The notes under the pieces were generated by a model. The model did not search any database. It saw nothing but the letters and a program-made list of their open reading frames with translations, and was not told the DNA's origin. Shown in pieces: positions 33,007 through 43,963 of a DNA stretch of 64,000 nucleotides. A program made the translations under genes and the position numbers. Source of the stretch: Kutzneria viridogrisea (GTDB lineage Bacteria > Actinomycetota > Actinomycetes > Mycobacteriales > Pseudonocardiaceae). The DNA lies in assembly GCA_014138725.1 (NCBI GenBank), contig JACJID010000002.1, forward strand, positions 1,440,001-1,504,000, in the 5' to 3' direction. The stretch's first letter is position 1, and the number at the start of each line of letters is the position of its first letter.

Positions 33007-33780
33007 TCAGGGCAGGTAGTACATGGGGTTGGGCAGCTTGACCGGGCGCTCGGCGTGGCCGCCGTCAAGATCGCTGAACTGGTCCCCGAGGTTGAGCACC
33101 ACGGTGTCGCCGAGCGACTCGATGTGCTGCCGGGTCAGCGACTTGTACTGCGTGGTGGTGCAGGTCGGCGCGCAGGTCAGGTACCCGGGCACGGCCCCAC
33201 CGGCCTCGGGCTTGAGGAAGGCACCGGCAGGGGCGGGGTAGCCCTCGTTGGCGAGGTCCTTCAGCGTGGCGGCGCGCTGGTGCTCCGGGCGGCCGGTGAG
33301 GAAGTAGACCTTCACCCCGTGCTGGGCGGCCCAGTTGGCCAGCTTCAGGGTGGGCTGGATCGCGGGGAACTCGCCGTTGTCGATGGCCTGCTCGGCGGCA
33401 GCGGCGTTGTAGCTGAAGTCGTGGTCGGCCTCTCACCCGTAGGTCAGCTCGGAGGTGTCGTCCACGTCGAGCACGATGGCGGGGTTGTGCACCCGCTGGG
33501 ACAGCCGCCTGGCCAGGTAGGACTGCCCCTCGGCGACGGCGCGGGCGGCCTGCCGGGCCCACTCGCTGGAGTCGGCGGCGTGGTGGTGGCCGGAGGCGTC
33601 CACGCTGTCCCCGTAGTAGGCCTTGACGTCGTTCTTGACCTGACCGAGGTTCGCGGGCTGGCGCCCGAAGCCCGGGGTGTCAGGGGTCTGCTGGGACCCG
33701 ACCGCCACGGCCCCGCCGGCGAGCAGGCCGGCGAGGACGGCGATGGCGGTGATCTTCACGGATCTGGCGCGTGTGGTCAT
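33007..33780 (-). pseudogene. Class B/secreted HAD acid phosphatase interrupted by an in-frame TGA
   Basis: Reads as a single 257-codon frame of a secreted HAD-type acid phosphatase, but with a TGA at 33433-33435. The signal peptide (SVKITAIAVLAGLLAGGAVA) and motif I (IVLDVDDTSELTYG) are before the stop; after it come EADHDFSYNAAAAEQA, motif II VYFLTGRPEHQR and motif IV VLNLGDQFSDLDGGH. Everything else is intact and in frame, so it is either a recent nonsense mutation, a sequence error (TGG/TGC to TGA), or, less likely, a recoded codon. I see no convincing SECIS hairpin. ATG 33780. Two separate short genes are not a sensible reading. Confidence 0.75.
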
Positions 33781-33797
33781 CGCCAGACCCTAGACGA

Positions 33798-34415
33798 CTA
33801 CTGGCCCACTGCCTTGATGGTCAACGGGGTCTGGTTCGGGACCGTCTTGGAACAGGCCTGGCCGTCCAGCGGGACAAAAACGGCAGCGGTGTTGTCCGGC
33901 GGGTAGACGCGCAACCCGCGCACCTCGGTCGGAGCGCACTGCGCGGGGTCGTACAGGCCCACGTTGGTGCGGCTCAGGTCGGCGGAGGTCTGCTTGCCGG
34001 GGGCCAGGGTCACGGTGGCGCCACCGGACTGCACGCGGGTGGCCGGGTCGCCGACCTGCGAGCCGTTGTCACCGGTCACGAAGGACACGCCGGGATATCC
34101 CGTGATGGTGCAGTCCTTGCCGCTGGTGTTGGTGAACACGATCGGGGTGAAGGCGTGCCCGGCCCCGGCATCGCCCTGCCCGAGCGTGACCTTCAGGTCG
34201 GCGGTCGTGCACTTGGCTGGACCACTGGACTTGGTGTCACCGCCACCGGAGGCGCTGCTCGCGGGCGAACTCCCACTGGTGGTCGGCGAACTCGTGGAAC
34301 CGCTGGTGGCGGCGGAATCCGCGCTGGTGTTCGTCGTGCGCGCACCGCACGCCGTGGTCAGCACACCCACCGCCAGCACACCCACCGCCAGCGAAGCACC
34401 GATCGACCTGGTCAT
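33798..34415 (-). CDS. DUF4232-type lipoprotein
   Basis: A 205-aa lipoprotein: signal peptide ending in lipobox LTTAC (Cys23), then a ~45-residue Ser/Thr/Gly-rich linker, then a beta-sandwich domain of ~140 residues typical of DUF4232 (CTTADLKVTLGQGD, FTNTSGKDCTITGYPGVSFV, TVTLAPGKQTSADL, LRVYPPDNTAAVFVPLDGQ). Such proteins are abundant, surface-attached and functionally uncharacterised in actinomycetes. ATG 34415. It ends 18 bp before the interrupted phosphatase start, so the two could share a transcript. Confidence 0.85.
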   Translation of the reverse strand: MTRSIGASLAVGVLAVGVLTTACGARTTNTSADSAATSGSTSSPTTSGSSPASSASGGGDTKSSGPAKCTTADLKVTLGQGDAGAGHAFTPIVFTNTSGKDCTITGYPGVSFVTGDNGSQVGDPATRVQSGGATVTLAPGKQTSADLSRTNVGLYDPAQCAPTEVRGLRVYPPDNTAAVFVPLDGQACSKTVPNQTPLTIKAVGQ

Positions 34416-34443
34416 TGGTCATCGCCTCCAGACGTACTCTGCC

Positions 34444-35643
34444 TCAGGAGTACCCGTTCTCAGGACGTTCCACACCCGTCCTGGTTGCGTGGCACAGGAT
34501 CGCGGTCGGCGTGCGGCCGATCCTGGTCAGCACCACGGTGGCCTCGGTGGGACCGGACAGTTTCAGCCTGGGCCGCAGCGTGTTCGGGTCCACGTCCAGC
34601 CCGCGCACCAGGATCTCCAGCCTCCCGACCTCGTGCCTGCGCAGCACCGCCCGCAGCGCCTTCTCCGTGTAGTGCCCGTGCTCCACGACCCGGAATGCCC
34701 TGATGCCCGGCGGCGGCCGGTCGCCGGTGAGGTAGGCGATGTGCGGGTCCAGCTGCCCCAGGCCGTGCCTGGCCGCGTAGTGCCGCACCAGACCGGCCCG
34801 CACGACGGCACCGTCCGGGTCCACCACCCACTCACCGACCGTCCGAACCGGACAGTCGTCGGGTTCCTCCTCGGTAATCGTCCACTGTGGAGATCCGGTC
34901 CGCAACACGGTGGCCCGCCTGCGGGCGGTGGCCAGCGAGCCGGTCCACAGGCAGGCTTCCCGCACCTGGCCGTCCAGGGAGACCAGCTCGATCTCCCGCG
35001 CCCAGTCCACGGCCTCGAAGTCCAGTCCTGGCGCGCACTTCACCGCCAGCTCGCGACCGCGGTGCGCCGCGACCAGCTCGTCCAGCGAGGGCACCAGGTC
35101 GGCGGCCCGCCACTTGCGCCTGCCCGAGGCGTCCCGGCGGGCCGGGTCGGCGACCACGACCCCGGCCGTGGACACGGGGCGCAGCGCGTCGGCGCGGACC
35201 AGCAGCGGGTCGACCCCGGCGCGGGCGCAGTTGTGCCGCGCCATGGCCAACCGGATCGGGTCCAGGTCCGAGCCGATGCAGCGGCGGGCCACCCGGCCGA
35301 GCACGGTCAGGTCCGCACCGATGGAACAGGTCACGTCGTGCACGTCGCGGTCACGCAGCCGCTCGGCCCGATGCAGCGCCACGGGCGTGGGCGTAGCCTG
35401 TTGCAAAGCGGCGTCGGTGAACAGCCAATCGTCCGCAGTGGACAGTTTGGCGAGCGACTTCCGGCGCAGCACAGCGGTTTCCAGCACAGCCGAGGCATGC
35501 TCGGGAACCAGCTTGCGCGCGGCGGCGACATCGGCCAGCCGCGAGGCCGGGCTCAGCTCGAACCCTGCCGCGACGGCCAGCGCCTCGCGCCCCGCCGCCG
35601 AGGTCAGGAACGCGACGTCGGCGGCGGAGAACTCGTAGCCCAC
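34444..35643 (-). CDS. THUMP-like-domain SAM-methyltransferase-fold protein (Rv3037c-like)
   Basis: A 399-aa protein with a central Rossmann methyltransferase-like core (DVHDVTCSIGADLTVLGRVA, CIGSDLDPIRLAMARHNCAR, VVADPARRDASGRRKW with the DPAR motif) and a C-terminal ~100-residue THUMP-like extension. The N-terminal helical domain is rich in Ala/Arg. Such proteins may modify RNA, but no activity is known to me. GTG start (35643) overlaps the TAG of the preceding methyltransferase gene (TAGTG). Member of the echA-MTase-THUMP operon, in the position of Rv3037c. Confidence 0.82.
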   Translation of the reverse strand: MGYEFSAADVAFLTSAAGREALAVAAGFELSPASRLADVAAARKLVPEHASAVLETAVLRRKSLAKLSTADDWLFTDAALQQATPTPVALHRAERLRDRDVHDVTCSIGADLTVLGRVARRCIGSDLDPIRLAMARHNCARAGVDPLLVRADALRPVSTAGVVVADPARRDASGRRKWRAADLVPSLDELVAAHRGRELAVKCAPGLDFEAVDWAREIELVSLDGQVREACLWTGSLATARRRATVLRTGSPQWTITEEEPDDCPVRTVGEWVVDPDGAVVRAGLVRHYAARHGLGQLDPHIAYLTGDRPPPGIRAFRVVEHGHYTEKALRAVLRRHEVGRLEILVRGLDVDPNTLRPRLKLSGPTEATVVLTRIGRTPTAILCHATRTGVERPENGYS

Positions 35644-36602
35644 TACTTGGTACCGGTCACCAGCACGTTGTAGAACAGCTCACGCGGGATGACCCCGGTC
35701 AGCAGCTTCTCGTCCACCCAGGACAGCCGCTGCCAGGTCCGGTACGCGAACATGGCCCAGCCGAAACCGAGCTTCTCCCTCGGCACGGCGGCCTCGAAGG
35801 TGCGCACCGGCCAGCCGAACAGGGCCGCCGACAGCTCCTCGGTCACCGCCCGCACCTGCTGCGCCCCCGCGGCACGGGCCGTGGCCTCCAGCGCCGCGGG
35901 GTCGAAGGTGTGCAGGTCCACCACGGCCTCCAGGGCCGCGGCACGCGAGGACTCGTCCAGCTCCTCCTGCGGGCGCCGCCAGGAGTTCAGCAGCGGCACC
36001 TTGGTCAGGTTGGTGGTCAGCCACCACGTGACCTGCCCGAGCTTGCGCGCGTAGAAGTCGCCGACCTTGGTGGGCTCACCGGCGAACACGAAACGCCCGC
36101 CGGGCTTGAGCACCCGCAGCACCTCGCGCATGGCCGCCTCCACGTCGGGGATGTGGTGCAGCACCGCGTGCCCGACGACCAGGTCGAAGGTGTTGTCCTC
36201 GTACGGGATGCGCTCGGCGTCGGCGACCCGGCCGTCCACGTCCAGGCCGAGGTTCTCGGCGTTGCGCAGGGCCACCTGCACCATGCCGGGCGACAGGTCG
36301 GTGACCGAGCCCTTCTTGATCACGCCGCCCTGCATCAGGTTCAGCAGGAAGAAGCCCGTGCCGCTGCCCAGCTCCAGGGCGTGCTCGTAGGGCCAGTCCC
36401 GGTCACCGGCCACCAGCCGGAACCGGTCGGTGGCGTAGTCGATGCAGCGCTGGTCGTAGGAGATCGACCACTTCTCGTCGTAGGTGCCCGCCTCCCAGTC
36501 GTGGTAGAGCACGTTGGCCAGCTTGGGGTCGTCCCAGGCGGCCTGCACCTGCTCGGCGGTGGCGTGCGGGTTGGGCGCCGGGTCCTGGGTGTCACCTGCC
36601 AC
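35643..36602 (-). CDS. Class I SAM-dependent methyltransferase (Rv3038c-like)
   Basis: A 319-aa methyltransferase with UbiE/methyltransf_11 features: ALELGSGTGFFLLNLM (motif I), GSVTDLSPGMVQVALRNAE, IPYEDNTFDLVVGHAVLHHI and VLKPGGRFVFAGEP. The C-terminal half (TTNLTKVPLLNSWRRPQEEL...) is helical and may be the acceptor-binding part. Its GTG start overlaps the enoyl-CoA hydratase 3' end by 11 bp, and its TAG overlaps the THUMP gene's start. The position matches Rv3038c. Substrate unknown. Confidence 0.86.
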   Translation of the reverse strand: MAGDTQDPAPNPHATAEQVQAAWDDPKLANVLYHDWEAGTYDEKWSISYDQRCIDYATDRFRLVAGDRDWPYEHALELGSGTGFFLLNLMQGGVIKKGSVTDLSPGMVQVALRNAENLGLDVDGRVADAERIPYEDNTFDLVVGHAVLHHIPDVEAAMREVLRVLKPGGRFVFAGEPTKVGDFYARKLGQVTWWLTTNLTKVPLLNSWRRPQEELDESSRAAALEAVVDLHTFDPAALEATARAAGAQQVRAVTEELSAALFGWPVRTFEAAVPREKLGFGWAMFAYRTWQRLSWVDEKLLTGVIPRELFYNVLVTGTK

Positions 36603-37371
36603 TGAAGTTCGCCTTTCCCGGTCCGTTCTCGATGAACGACCGCATGCCGGTCTTCTGGTCCTCGGTGGCGAACAGCGCGGAGAACAGGTGGCTCTCCAGC
36701 TTGAGGCCGCTGGCCAGGTCCCCGTCCAGCCCGCCGTCGATGGCGGCCTTGGCCGCGGCCAGCGCCCGGCCCGCCGCGCCGACGAACTGCTCGGCCCAGC
36801 GCCGCGCCGCCGCGTACACCTCGTCGGGGGCGACCACCTCGTCGACCATGCCGATGCGCAGCGCCTCCTCGGCGCCCACGAACCGGCCGGTGTAGATCAG
36901 GTCCTTGGCCCGGCTCGGGCCGACCAGCCGGGCCAGCCGCTGGGTGCCGCCCATGCCGGGGATGATGCCGAGCAGGATCTCCGGCTGCCCCACCTTGGCG
37001 TTGTCCCCGGCGATCCGCCGGTCGCAGCACAGGGCGAGCTCGAAACCGCCACCCAGCGCGTAGCCGGTGATCGCGGCCACGGTGGGCTTGGGGATCTCGG
37101 CCACGGCGCCCACCGCGCTGGACAGCTGCTGGGCCCGCGCCGAGATCTCGGTGTAGGACAGCTCGGCCATCTCCTTGATGTCCGCGCCTGCCGCGAACAC
37201 CTTCTGGCCGCCGTAGACGATCACCGCCCGCACGTCCTCCCGGCTGGACGCCTCCGCCGACGCGGCCCGGATCTCCTCCTGGAGCTGCATGTTCAGCGCG
37301 TTCATCGGCGGGCGCTCCAAGCGGATGGTGCCCACTCCGCCCTCAACTTCGAGCCGGACGAACTCTCCCAA
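36592..37371 (-). CDS. Enoyl-CoA hydratase/isomerase family protein (EchA17-like)
   Basis: A 259-aa crotonase-fold enzyme that hydrates trans-2-enoyl-CoA in fatty acid breakdown. Oxyanion-hole region AGADIKEMAEL and the main signature VAAITGYALGGGFELALCCDRRIAG are present, with the catalytic Glu expected in VGQPEILLGIIPGMGGTQRL. The start is a TTG at 37371 with GGGACAGGGCC before it; this is unusual but fits the family N-terminus (MGEFVRLEVEGGVGTIRLERP-like, shortened here). First gene of the overlapping echA-MTase-THUMP operon, in the position of Rv3039c. Confidence 0.92.
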   Translation of the reverse strand: MGEFVRLEVEGGVGTIRLERPPMNALNMQLQEEIRAASAEASSREDVRAVIVYGGQKVFAAGADIKEMAELSYTEISARAQQLSSAVGAVAEIPKPTVAAITGYALGGGFELALCCDRRIAGDNAKVGQPEILLGIIPGMGGTQRLARLVGPSRAKDLIYTGRFVGAEEALRIGMVDEVVAPDEVYAAARRWAEQFVGAAGRALAAAKAAIDGGLDGDLASGLKLESHLFSALFATEDQKTGMRSFIENGPGKANFSGR

Positions 37372-37405
37372 GGCCCTGTCCCTTCACTGGTCAGGAGGAC
37401 GAACG

Positions 37406-38245
37406 TTACCCCTCAGTAGCAACCGCGCCAGTGCGGCGCCTGGCGAAGAACCGGTCACCGAACCGGTCCAGCTCCAGGTCCTGGCCGAAGGTGGCGGACA
37501 GGTTCTCCGCCGTGATCACGTCGCTGATCAGGCCCTGGGCCACGACCCCGCCCTCGCGCAGCAGCAGGGCGTGGGTGAAGCCCGGCGGGATCTCCTCCAC
37601 GTGGTGGGTGACAAGCACCATCGCCGGGGCGTCCGGGTCCAGCGCGAACTCCGAGAGCCGGGCCACCAGGTCCTCGCGTCCGCCCAGGTCCAGCCCGGCC
37701 GCGGGCTCGTCCAGCAGCAGCATCTCGGGATCGGTCATCAGCGCCCTGGCGATCAGCGTTCGCTTGCGCTCGCCCTCACTGAGCGTGCCGAACAGCCGGT
37801 CGGCCAGGTGCTTGATGCCCAGCGCGGCGAGCAGCTCCTCGGCCCGGCCGATGTCCATCGAGTCGTACTGCTCGCGCCAGCGGCCGATCACCCCGTAGCC
37901 CGCGCTGACCACGACGTCGCTGACCTTCTCCTCCGGCGGCACGCGGGCGGCCAGCGCCGCGGAGCACAGGCCGATCCTGGGCCTGAGCTCGAACACGTCG
38001 GTGCGCCCCAGCTTCTCCCCCAGCACGTGCACCGTGCCGGTGGTGGGGTGCAGCTCGGCCCCGGCCAGCCGCAGCAGGGTGGTCTTGCCGGCGCCGTTGG
38101 GACCGAGCACCACCCAACGTTCGTCCAGCTCCACGCTCCAGTCGATGCCCCGCACCAGCGAGGTGCGCCCACGACGGACGGTGACACCAGCCATCCGCAC
38201 GACAAGATCGCTGTCTTCACTGATCTGCTCGGTCACGCGCCCCAT
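37406..38245 (-). CDS. ABC transporter ATP-binding protein (Rv3041c-like)
   Basis: A 279-aa ATPase with Walker A GPNGAGKTTLL (near residue 48), signature LSEGERKRTLIARAL, Walker B EMLLLDEPAAGLDL, and H-loop VLVTHHVEEIPPGF. It resembles ModF/YbbL-type stand-alone ATPases rather than a typical importer because no permease or binding-protein gene adjoins. ATG 38245. The next gene on the opposite strand, glgX, starts 61 bp away, so promoters are divergent. It corresponds to Rv3041c and ends the syntenic region. Confidence 0.9.
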   Translation of the reverse strand: MGRVTEQISEDSDLVVRMAGVTVRRGRTSLVRGIDWSVELDERWVVLGPNGAGKTTLLRLAGAELHPTTGTVHVLGEKLGRTDVFELRPRIGLCSAALAARVPPEEKVSDVVVSAGYGVIGRWREQYDSMDIGRAEELLAALGIKHLADRLFGTLSEGERKRTLIARALMTDPEMLLLDEPAAGLDLGGREDLVARLSEFALDPDAPAMVLVTHHVEEIPPGFTHALLLREGGVVAQGLISDVITAENLSATFGQDLELDRFGDRFFARRRTGAVATEG

Positions 38246-38306
38246 TGTTCACAACACGCCTGGGTGAGCCTGGCACCGGGGCCACGGCTCCTGGAAGATC
38301 ACGGGG

Positions 38307-40433
<2,127 letters not shown>

Positions 40434-40485
40434 CCGGGCACCTGCCCAGGTGGCACGGCGTGCCCCGCTCCGCGCACGGCTGGGG

Positions 40486-40624
40486 CGGGACTCGCGCGCG
40501 GCTGGACGGGACACGCCGGTTCGCTGAACGGGACACGCCGGGTCGTCGGCGTGTCCCGCTCTCCGGAGCGCGAGTCCCGCCCACAGGTGCGCGAGTCCCG
40601 CGCTGCCGAACGCGAGTCCCGCGC
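40486..40624. repeat. Repeat family C hairpin cluster (possible terminator)
   Basis: Three forward elements (GCGGGACTCGCGCG at 40486-40499, ACGGGACACGCCGG at 40506-40519 and 40528-40541) face four inverted ones (starts at 40547, 40568, 40590, 40610; GCGCGAGTCCCGC type). The central pair, 40529-40540 and 40547-40558, forms a 12-bp perfect stem with a 6-nt loop. Sits between convergent glgX and the VOC gene. The same motif is expanded into the tandem array at 45193. Confidence 0.75.
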
Positions 40625-40629
40625 TGGCC

Positions 40630-41430
40630 TCAGAACTGGCCGAGGTAGAACGGGGTGCCCTGGTCGTCGGCGCACAGCGCGCTGAGCCCGTACGGCTGCC
40701 GGGACACCTCGCCCGCGGTCCCGCCCGCCCGGTCCACCGCCGCGACGGCCTCGGCGATGTCGGCCACGTGGTACATCGGCACCACGCGGGGCTGGTCGTG
40801 GCCGCCGTGCATGCCGGTCATCGGCCGCACCTGGTCCACGCCCCAGCCGTCCTCGTGCCGCCCCGGGCTGAACGTCCAGCCGAACACCGCCGAGTAGAAG
40901 GCCCGCGCCCGCACCGAGTCGACCACCTCGTAGGTCAGGTACGCGATCTCCCCCGGCTGGGAGTCGGCGGCTGGCCTGGGGCCGATCTCGTGCAGCGCGA
41001 AGGGCAGGCCCTCGCTGTCGGCGCACAGCGCGCTGAGCCCGTACGACTGGCGGGTGGGCTCCTCGGCGGTGCCGCCAGCCTCACGGATCCGGCGCACGGT
41101 GTCGGCGAGATCGGTGACGCCGTGGCTCAGGAACGTGCCGTGGTAGCTCTGGCCGTCGGCGAGGCCGAGGTGCTGGCGCAGGCCGAGCACCTGGTGGTGT
41201 CCGGACTGCACGCGCCAGCCGAGCACGGCGCCGTAGAACGCCTCGGCGCGTTCGACCTCGGGGGTCCAGACCGAGGCGTAACCGACCTCGCCCTGCACGG
41301 AATCGGTCGTTGTGGACATGGCTCCTCCTAGTAGGGCCTGTTCGAGCAGGGCACGCAGGCGCGCGGCGAAGCGCGGGTCCGGGTCGACCGGCACGAGCGG
41401 TTCGCGCAGCGCGTCGAGCGGATCGGTCAT
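40630..41430 (-). CDS. Two-domain VOC (glyoxalase-fold) protein coupled to an ECF sigma factor
   Basis: A 266-aa protein: a short N-terminal segment (MTDPLDALREPLVPVDPDPR...) of about 37 residues, then two tandem VOC domains (GEVGYASVWTPEVERAEAFY and GEIAYLTYEVVDSVRARAFY), each ending in the same YGLSALCAD-type motif. The metal and substrate residues are not obviously those of a known dioxygenase or glyoxalase, and the function is unknown. Start ATG 41430 overlaps the sigma factor's TGA (ATGA), so they form a coupled operon. The repeat of similar halves suggests internal duplication. The N-terminal segment resembles sigma-linked leader regions of similar proteins, which could bind the sigma factor. 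Confidence 0.8.
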   Translation of the reverse strand: MTDPLDALREPLVPVDPDPRFAARLRALLEQALLGGAMSTTTDSVQGEVGYASVWTPEVERAEAFYGAVLGWRVQSGHHQVLGLRQHLGLADGQSYHGTFLSHGVTDLADTVRRIREAGGTAEEPTRQSYGLSALCADSEGLPFALHEIGPRPAADSQPGEIAYLTYEVVDSVRARAFYSAVFGWTFSPGRHEDGWGVDQVRPMTGMHGGHDQPRVVPMYHVADIAEAVAAVDRAGGTAGEVSRQPYGLSALCADDQGTPFYLGQF

Positions 41431-41954
41431 CGGGTGCCCTCCTCTCGGTTCTGGTACGCGGCGCGGAAAGCCGTCCGCGCGCGGACGAGCAGGGCCTCGG
41501 TGGCGTGCACGGTGCGGCCGAGGTTGTGGGCGACCTCGGGCACGGGCAGGCCGTCGAGGTAGCGCAGGGTCAGTGCGGCGCGGTGGTGCGCCCCGAGCTC
41601 GTCGAGCACCTCGCGGGCCAGCATCGCGTCCAGCCGCCGGTCCCACGGGTCCTCCGGCTCGGCGGGCTCCGCGCTGATCACCCGCAGCCCGCGCGCCTCC
41701 CGCTCCAGCCGCCGCCAGTGGTCCACCAGCTTGTTGCGGGCCACCGTCACCAGCCAGCCGGTGGTCAGCTCCGGTGGCCGCTCGCGGCGGCAGGCGTCCA
41801 CCGCCGCGAGGAAGACCTCAGCGGTCAGGTCCTCGGCCAGCGCCTGCTCCCGGCAGCGGGCGAGCAGGTAGCCGTAGACCTGGGGCAGCGCCTGCTCGTA
41901 CAGATCGAGCAGCGCGAAACCCGGGTCCGGGCGCACCCTCGGCCGTTGCTCCAT
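41427..41954 (-). CDS. ECF-type RNA polymerase sigma factor
   Basis: A 175-aa sigma-70-family factor of the ECF group. Region 2 is LDLYEQALPQVYGYLLARCR ... DLTAEVFLAAVDACR ... TTGWLVTVARNKLVDHWRR, and region 4 ELGAHHRAALTLRYLDGLPVPEVAHNLGRT with HATEALLVRARTAFR. It transcribes a target regulon under unknown conditions. No anti-sigma factor with a membrane segment is adjacent; the coupled downstream VOC protein is the likely partner or target. ATG at 41954. Confidence 0.9.
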   Translation of the reverse strand: MEQRPRVRPDPGFALLDLYEQALPQVYGYLLARCREQALAEDLTAEVFLAAVDACRRERPPELTTGWLVTVARNKLVDHWRRLEREARGLRVISAEPAEPEDPWDRRLDAMLAREVLDELGAHHRAALTLRYLDGLPVPEVAHNLGRTVHATEALLVRARTAFRAAYQNREEGTR

Positions 41955-42112
41955 GTCCCTTCATCGTCCCGGGGGCCGGTACTCCGACGCCTGACAACCC
42001 CACAACCTTCACGCGATGGGGGAATTCCGCGAAGAAGGCTGAGATGCTACAGCGAGCGACCAGGCGAGCACGCGCGGCGAACTTTGTCGGAGGTCTGTGA
42101 CACCCTGACGCC

Positions 42113-43777
42113 ATGCAGCAGCAGCTGGGTCCGGACGACGAGCGGTCCTACCTCGACCTGCGCGACCAGCTCGTCGAACGGTTCACCGCGTGGGCCGCCG
42201 AACAGGGCCTGCCGGTGAAGCACGCCGGTGACGCCGTCGAGCTGCTGGAGTGGAAGCGGCGCAGGGACACCAACCTGTTCCTGTGGACGGTCGAGGACCT
42301 GGACGAGTACCTGCGCGTGCGGCTGCCGGTGGCGCTGTCCCTGCCGCTGCTGCTGTGCAGCGACGCCATCGCGGTGGCCGGGGCGATGATGGCCTTCCTC
42401 GGGGCGCACCGGCTGCTGGCCGAGGACAGCGCCACGGTCACCGAGCTGACCGACCGGGTGAGCGTGATCGCCGAGGAGGCCCTGGCCACCTCCCGTGACG
42501 ACCCGAGGGTGCGTGCCCTGCTGGCGCACGTGCGTGGCCCCGGCTCGACCGCGGGCCCCGACGAGCTGCTGGACCGCGTGCGGCTGCTGCCGATCGAGGT
42601 GGTGCGGCGCATCGTGGCCGAGGCCACCGCGCGCACGATCGGGCCGATCCGGATGCCCGGGGAGCGGGCCCAGCACGAGTCGGCGGGCCGCTCGCTCGCC
42701 CTGCGGCGGTTCACCGCGCTGCGCGAGTTCTGCGGGGCTGGGGGCCGGGAGCTGACCACGCGGGGCTGGCTGCCCGCCGGTGACGCCGAGCCGCTGGGCA
42801 CCGACCCGGAGGGGCTGCGCTGGCTGGTGGAGTGGGCGCTGGCCGCGGGGGCCGTGCGCCGGTTCAAGGGCAGGCTGGTGCCGGTGGCGGCGTGGACCAG
42901 GACCACGCGTGACCCCGTGGTGGCCGTGGGCAGGGCGCTGGACGCCTACGTGGGGCTGACCGGGCCGGCCGCCGCCGGGCTGGGCGAGCTGCTGATCACG
43001 CTGGTCACCGCGTACCTGCACGGCCAGCAGGTGGACCTGGACCTGTTCCCGGACGGCGGCGGGGAGCACGCCGAGCTGGCGGGTGGGCTGGCCGACTGCG
43101 GGCTGGTGGTGGCCAACGGCTCGCTGCTGCGGCTGAGCGACTGCGGGGTGCCGATCGCGGTGCAGCTGGCCGAGGCCACCGGCGTGTTCGTGGTGCGGCT
43201 GCCCGCCCCGGAGCAGGCCACCGCCGACGAGTTGATCGACGGCCTGGTGTCGGCCACTCCCGAGGAGTGGGGCGAGGACGTGCGCCGCTGGGCCGCCGAC
43301 CGCGAGCCGCGGCTGGTGGCCAGGGAGCTGGTCGGCAGGCTGGGCCAGCCCGCCCGGCCCTCCGGCATGGTGATCGTGGGCCTGGACGTGGCCGGTGGCG
43401 TGCTGGGCGCGCCCGCGGTGGTCGCGCCGGTGCGGCTGCTGCTGGGCGGGCCGCACGACGGGCCGGCGGTGCTGTGGCTGATCAAGCACAACGCGCTGGA
43501 CACCTCCGACGTGCCCAGGGACCGGTTGGCCCGCGCGTACGTGGACGTGCTGGCGGCCCTGCTGGACTCGGTGGGCCCGGCCGGGGTGCTGTCCAGCGTC
43601 ACCCAGAAGCGGTCGCGGGCCGAGCAGCTGTCCTTCCTGGAGAGCCTGTGGCGCAGCGACCACCCGAGGACCGGGGAGGTGCTGGAGGCGGTCAGCTCGC
43701 ACCACCGGGACCGGGTGGTGGCCAAGGCGGCGCGCGAGCTCGGGGCGCGGCACCGCAGCTGGCAGGCAAGGGGCTGA
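42113..43777 (+). CDS. Hypothetical large cytoplasmic protein
   Basis: A 554-aa protein of no recognised family. It is Leu/Ala/Arg-rich, mostly helical, without signal peptide, membrane segment or nucleotide-binding motif. The middle contains GLRWLVEWALAAGAVRRFKG, and the C-terminal third reads like a mixed alpha/beta domain (VIVGLDVAGGVLGAPAVVAP, LWLIKHNALDTSDVP). ATG at 42113; the upstream region is shared with the divergent sigma gene, about 158 bp. It is transcribed toward the leader-peptide/cysteine dioxygenase operon but separated by 93 bp. Function unknown. Confidence 0.75.
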   Translation: MQQQLGPDDERSYLDLRDQLVERFTAWAAEQGLPVKHAGDAVELLEWKRRRDTNLFLWTVEDLDEYLRVRLPVALSLPLLLCSDAIAVAGAMMAFLGAHRLLAEDSATVTELTDRVSVIAEEALATSRDDPRVRALLAHVRGPGSTAGPDELLDRVRLLPIEVVRRIVAEATARTIGPIRMPGERAQHESAGRSLALRRFTALREFCGAGGRELTTRGWLPAGDAEPLGTDPEGLRWLVEWALAAGAVRRFKGRLVPVAAWTRTTRDPVVAVGRALDAYVGLTGPAAAGLGELLITLVTAYLHGQQVDLDLFPDGGGEHAELAGGLADCGLVVANGSLLRLSDCGVPIAVQLAEATGVFVVRLPAPEQATADELIDGLVSATPEEWGEDVRRWAADREPRLVARELVGRLGQPARPSGMVIVGLDVAGGVLGAPAVVAPVRLLLGGPHDGPAVLWLIKHNALDTSDVPRDRLARAYVDVLAALLDSVGPAGVLSSVTQKRSRAEQLSFLESLWRSDHPRTGEVLEAVSSHHRDRVVAKAARELGARHRSWQARG

Positions 43778-43870
43778 ACCGCGAAAACCTCGGTCACCGA
43801 GGCGAACTCACCCTGTGAGAGGCCCGAGCGGATCCTGCTGCGCGGGCCCGCGCTGTGGCACGATCAAGAT

Positions 43871-43963
43871 GTGCTCCGACCGCTGCTCACCTGGCGGGAC
43901 CGGGTGATCGACCTGGCCCTGGTGTCCTCGTGCGCCTGTACCCGGTCGCGACGCGGCGGCTGA
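43871..43963 (+). CDS. Cys-containing leader peptide of the cysteine dioxygenase operon
   Basis: A 30-codon ORF from GTG 43871 to TGA 43963: MLRPLLTWRDRVIDLALV, then SSCACTRSRRGG. The pattern, a short Arg-rich start, a VDL-like word and SSCxC, matches actinobacterial putative leader peptides that precede sulfur/cysteine genes. Cys codons are 21 (TGC, 43931) and 23 (TGT, 43937). It lies 90 bp upstream of the cysteine dioxygenase gene. Its 43918-43928 segment is complementary to the region overlapping the dioxygenase ribosome binding site, which supports an attenuator role. Confidence 0.75.
   Translation: MLRPLLTWRDRVIDLALVSSCACTRSRRGG

Noticed and set aside
33007-33780. Selenoprotein
   Set aside because: I see no convincing SECIS hairpin after the TGA and no selenocysteine genes; a mutation or error is simpler.
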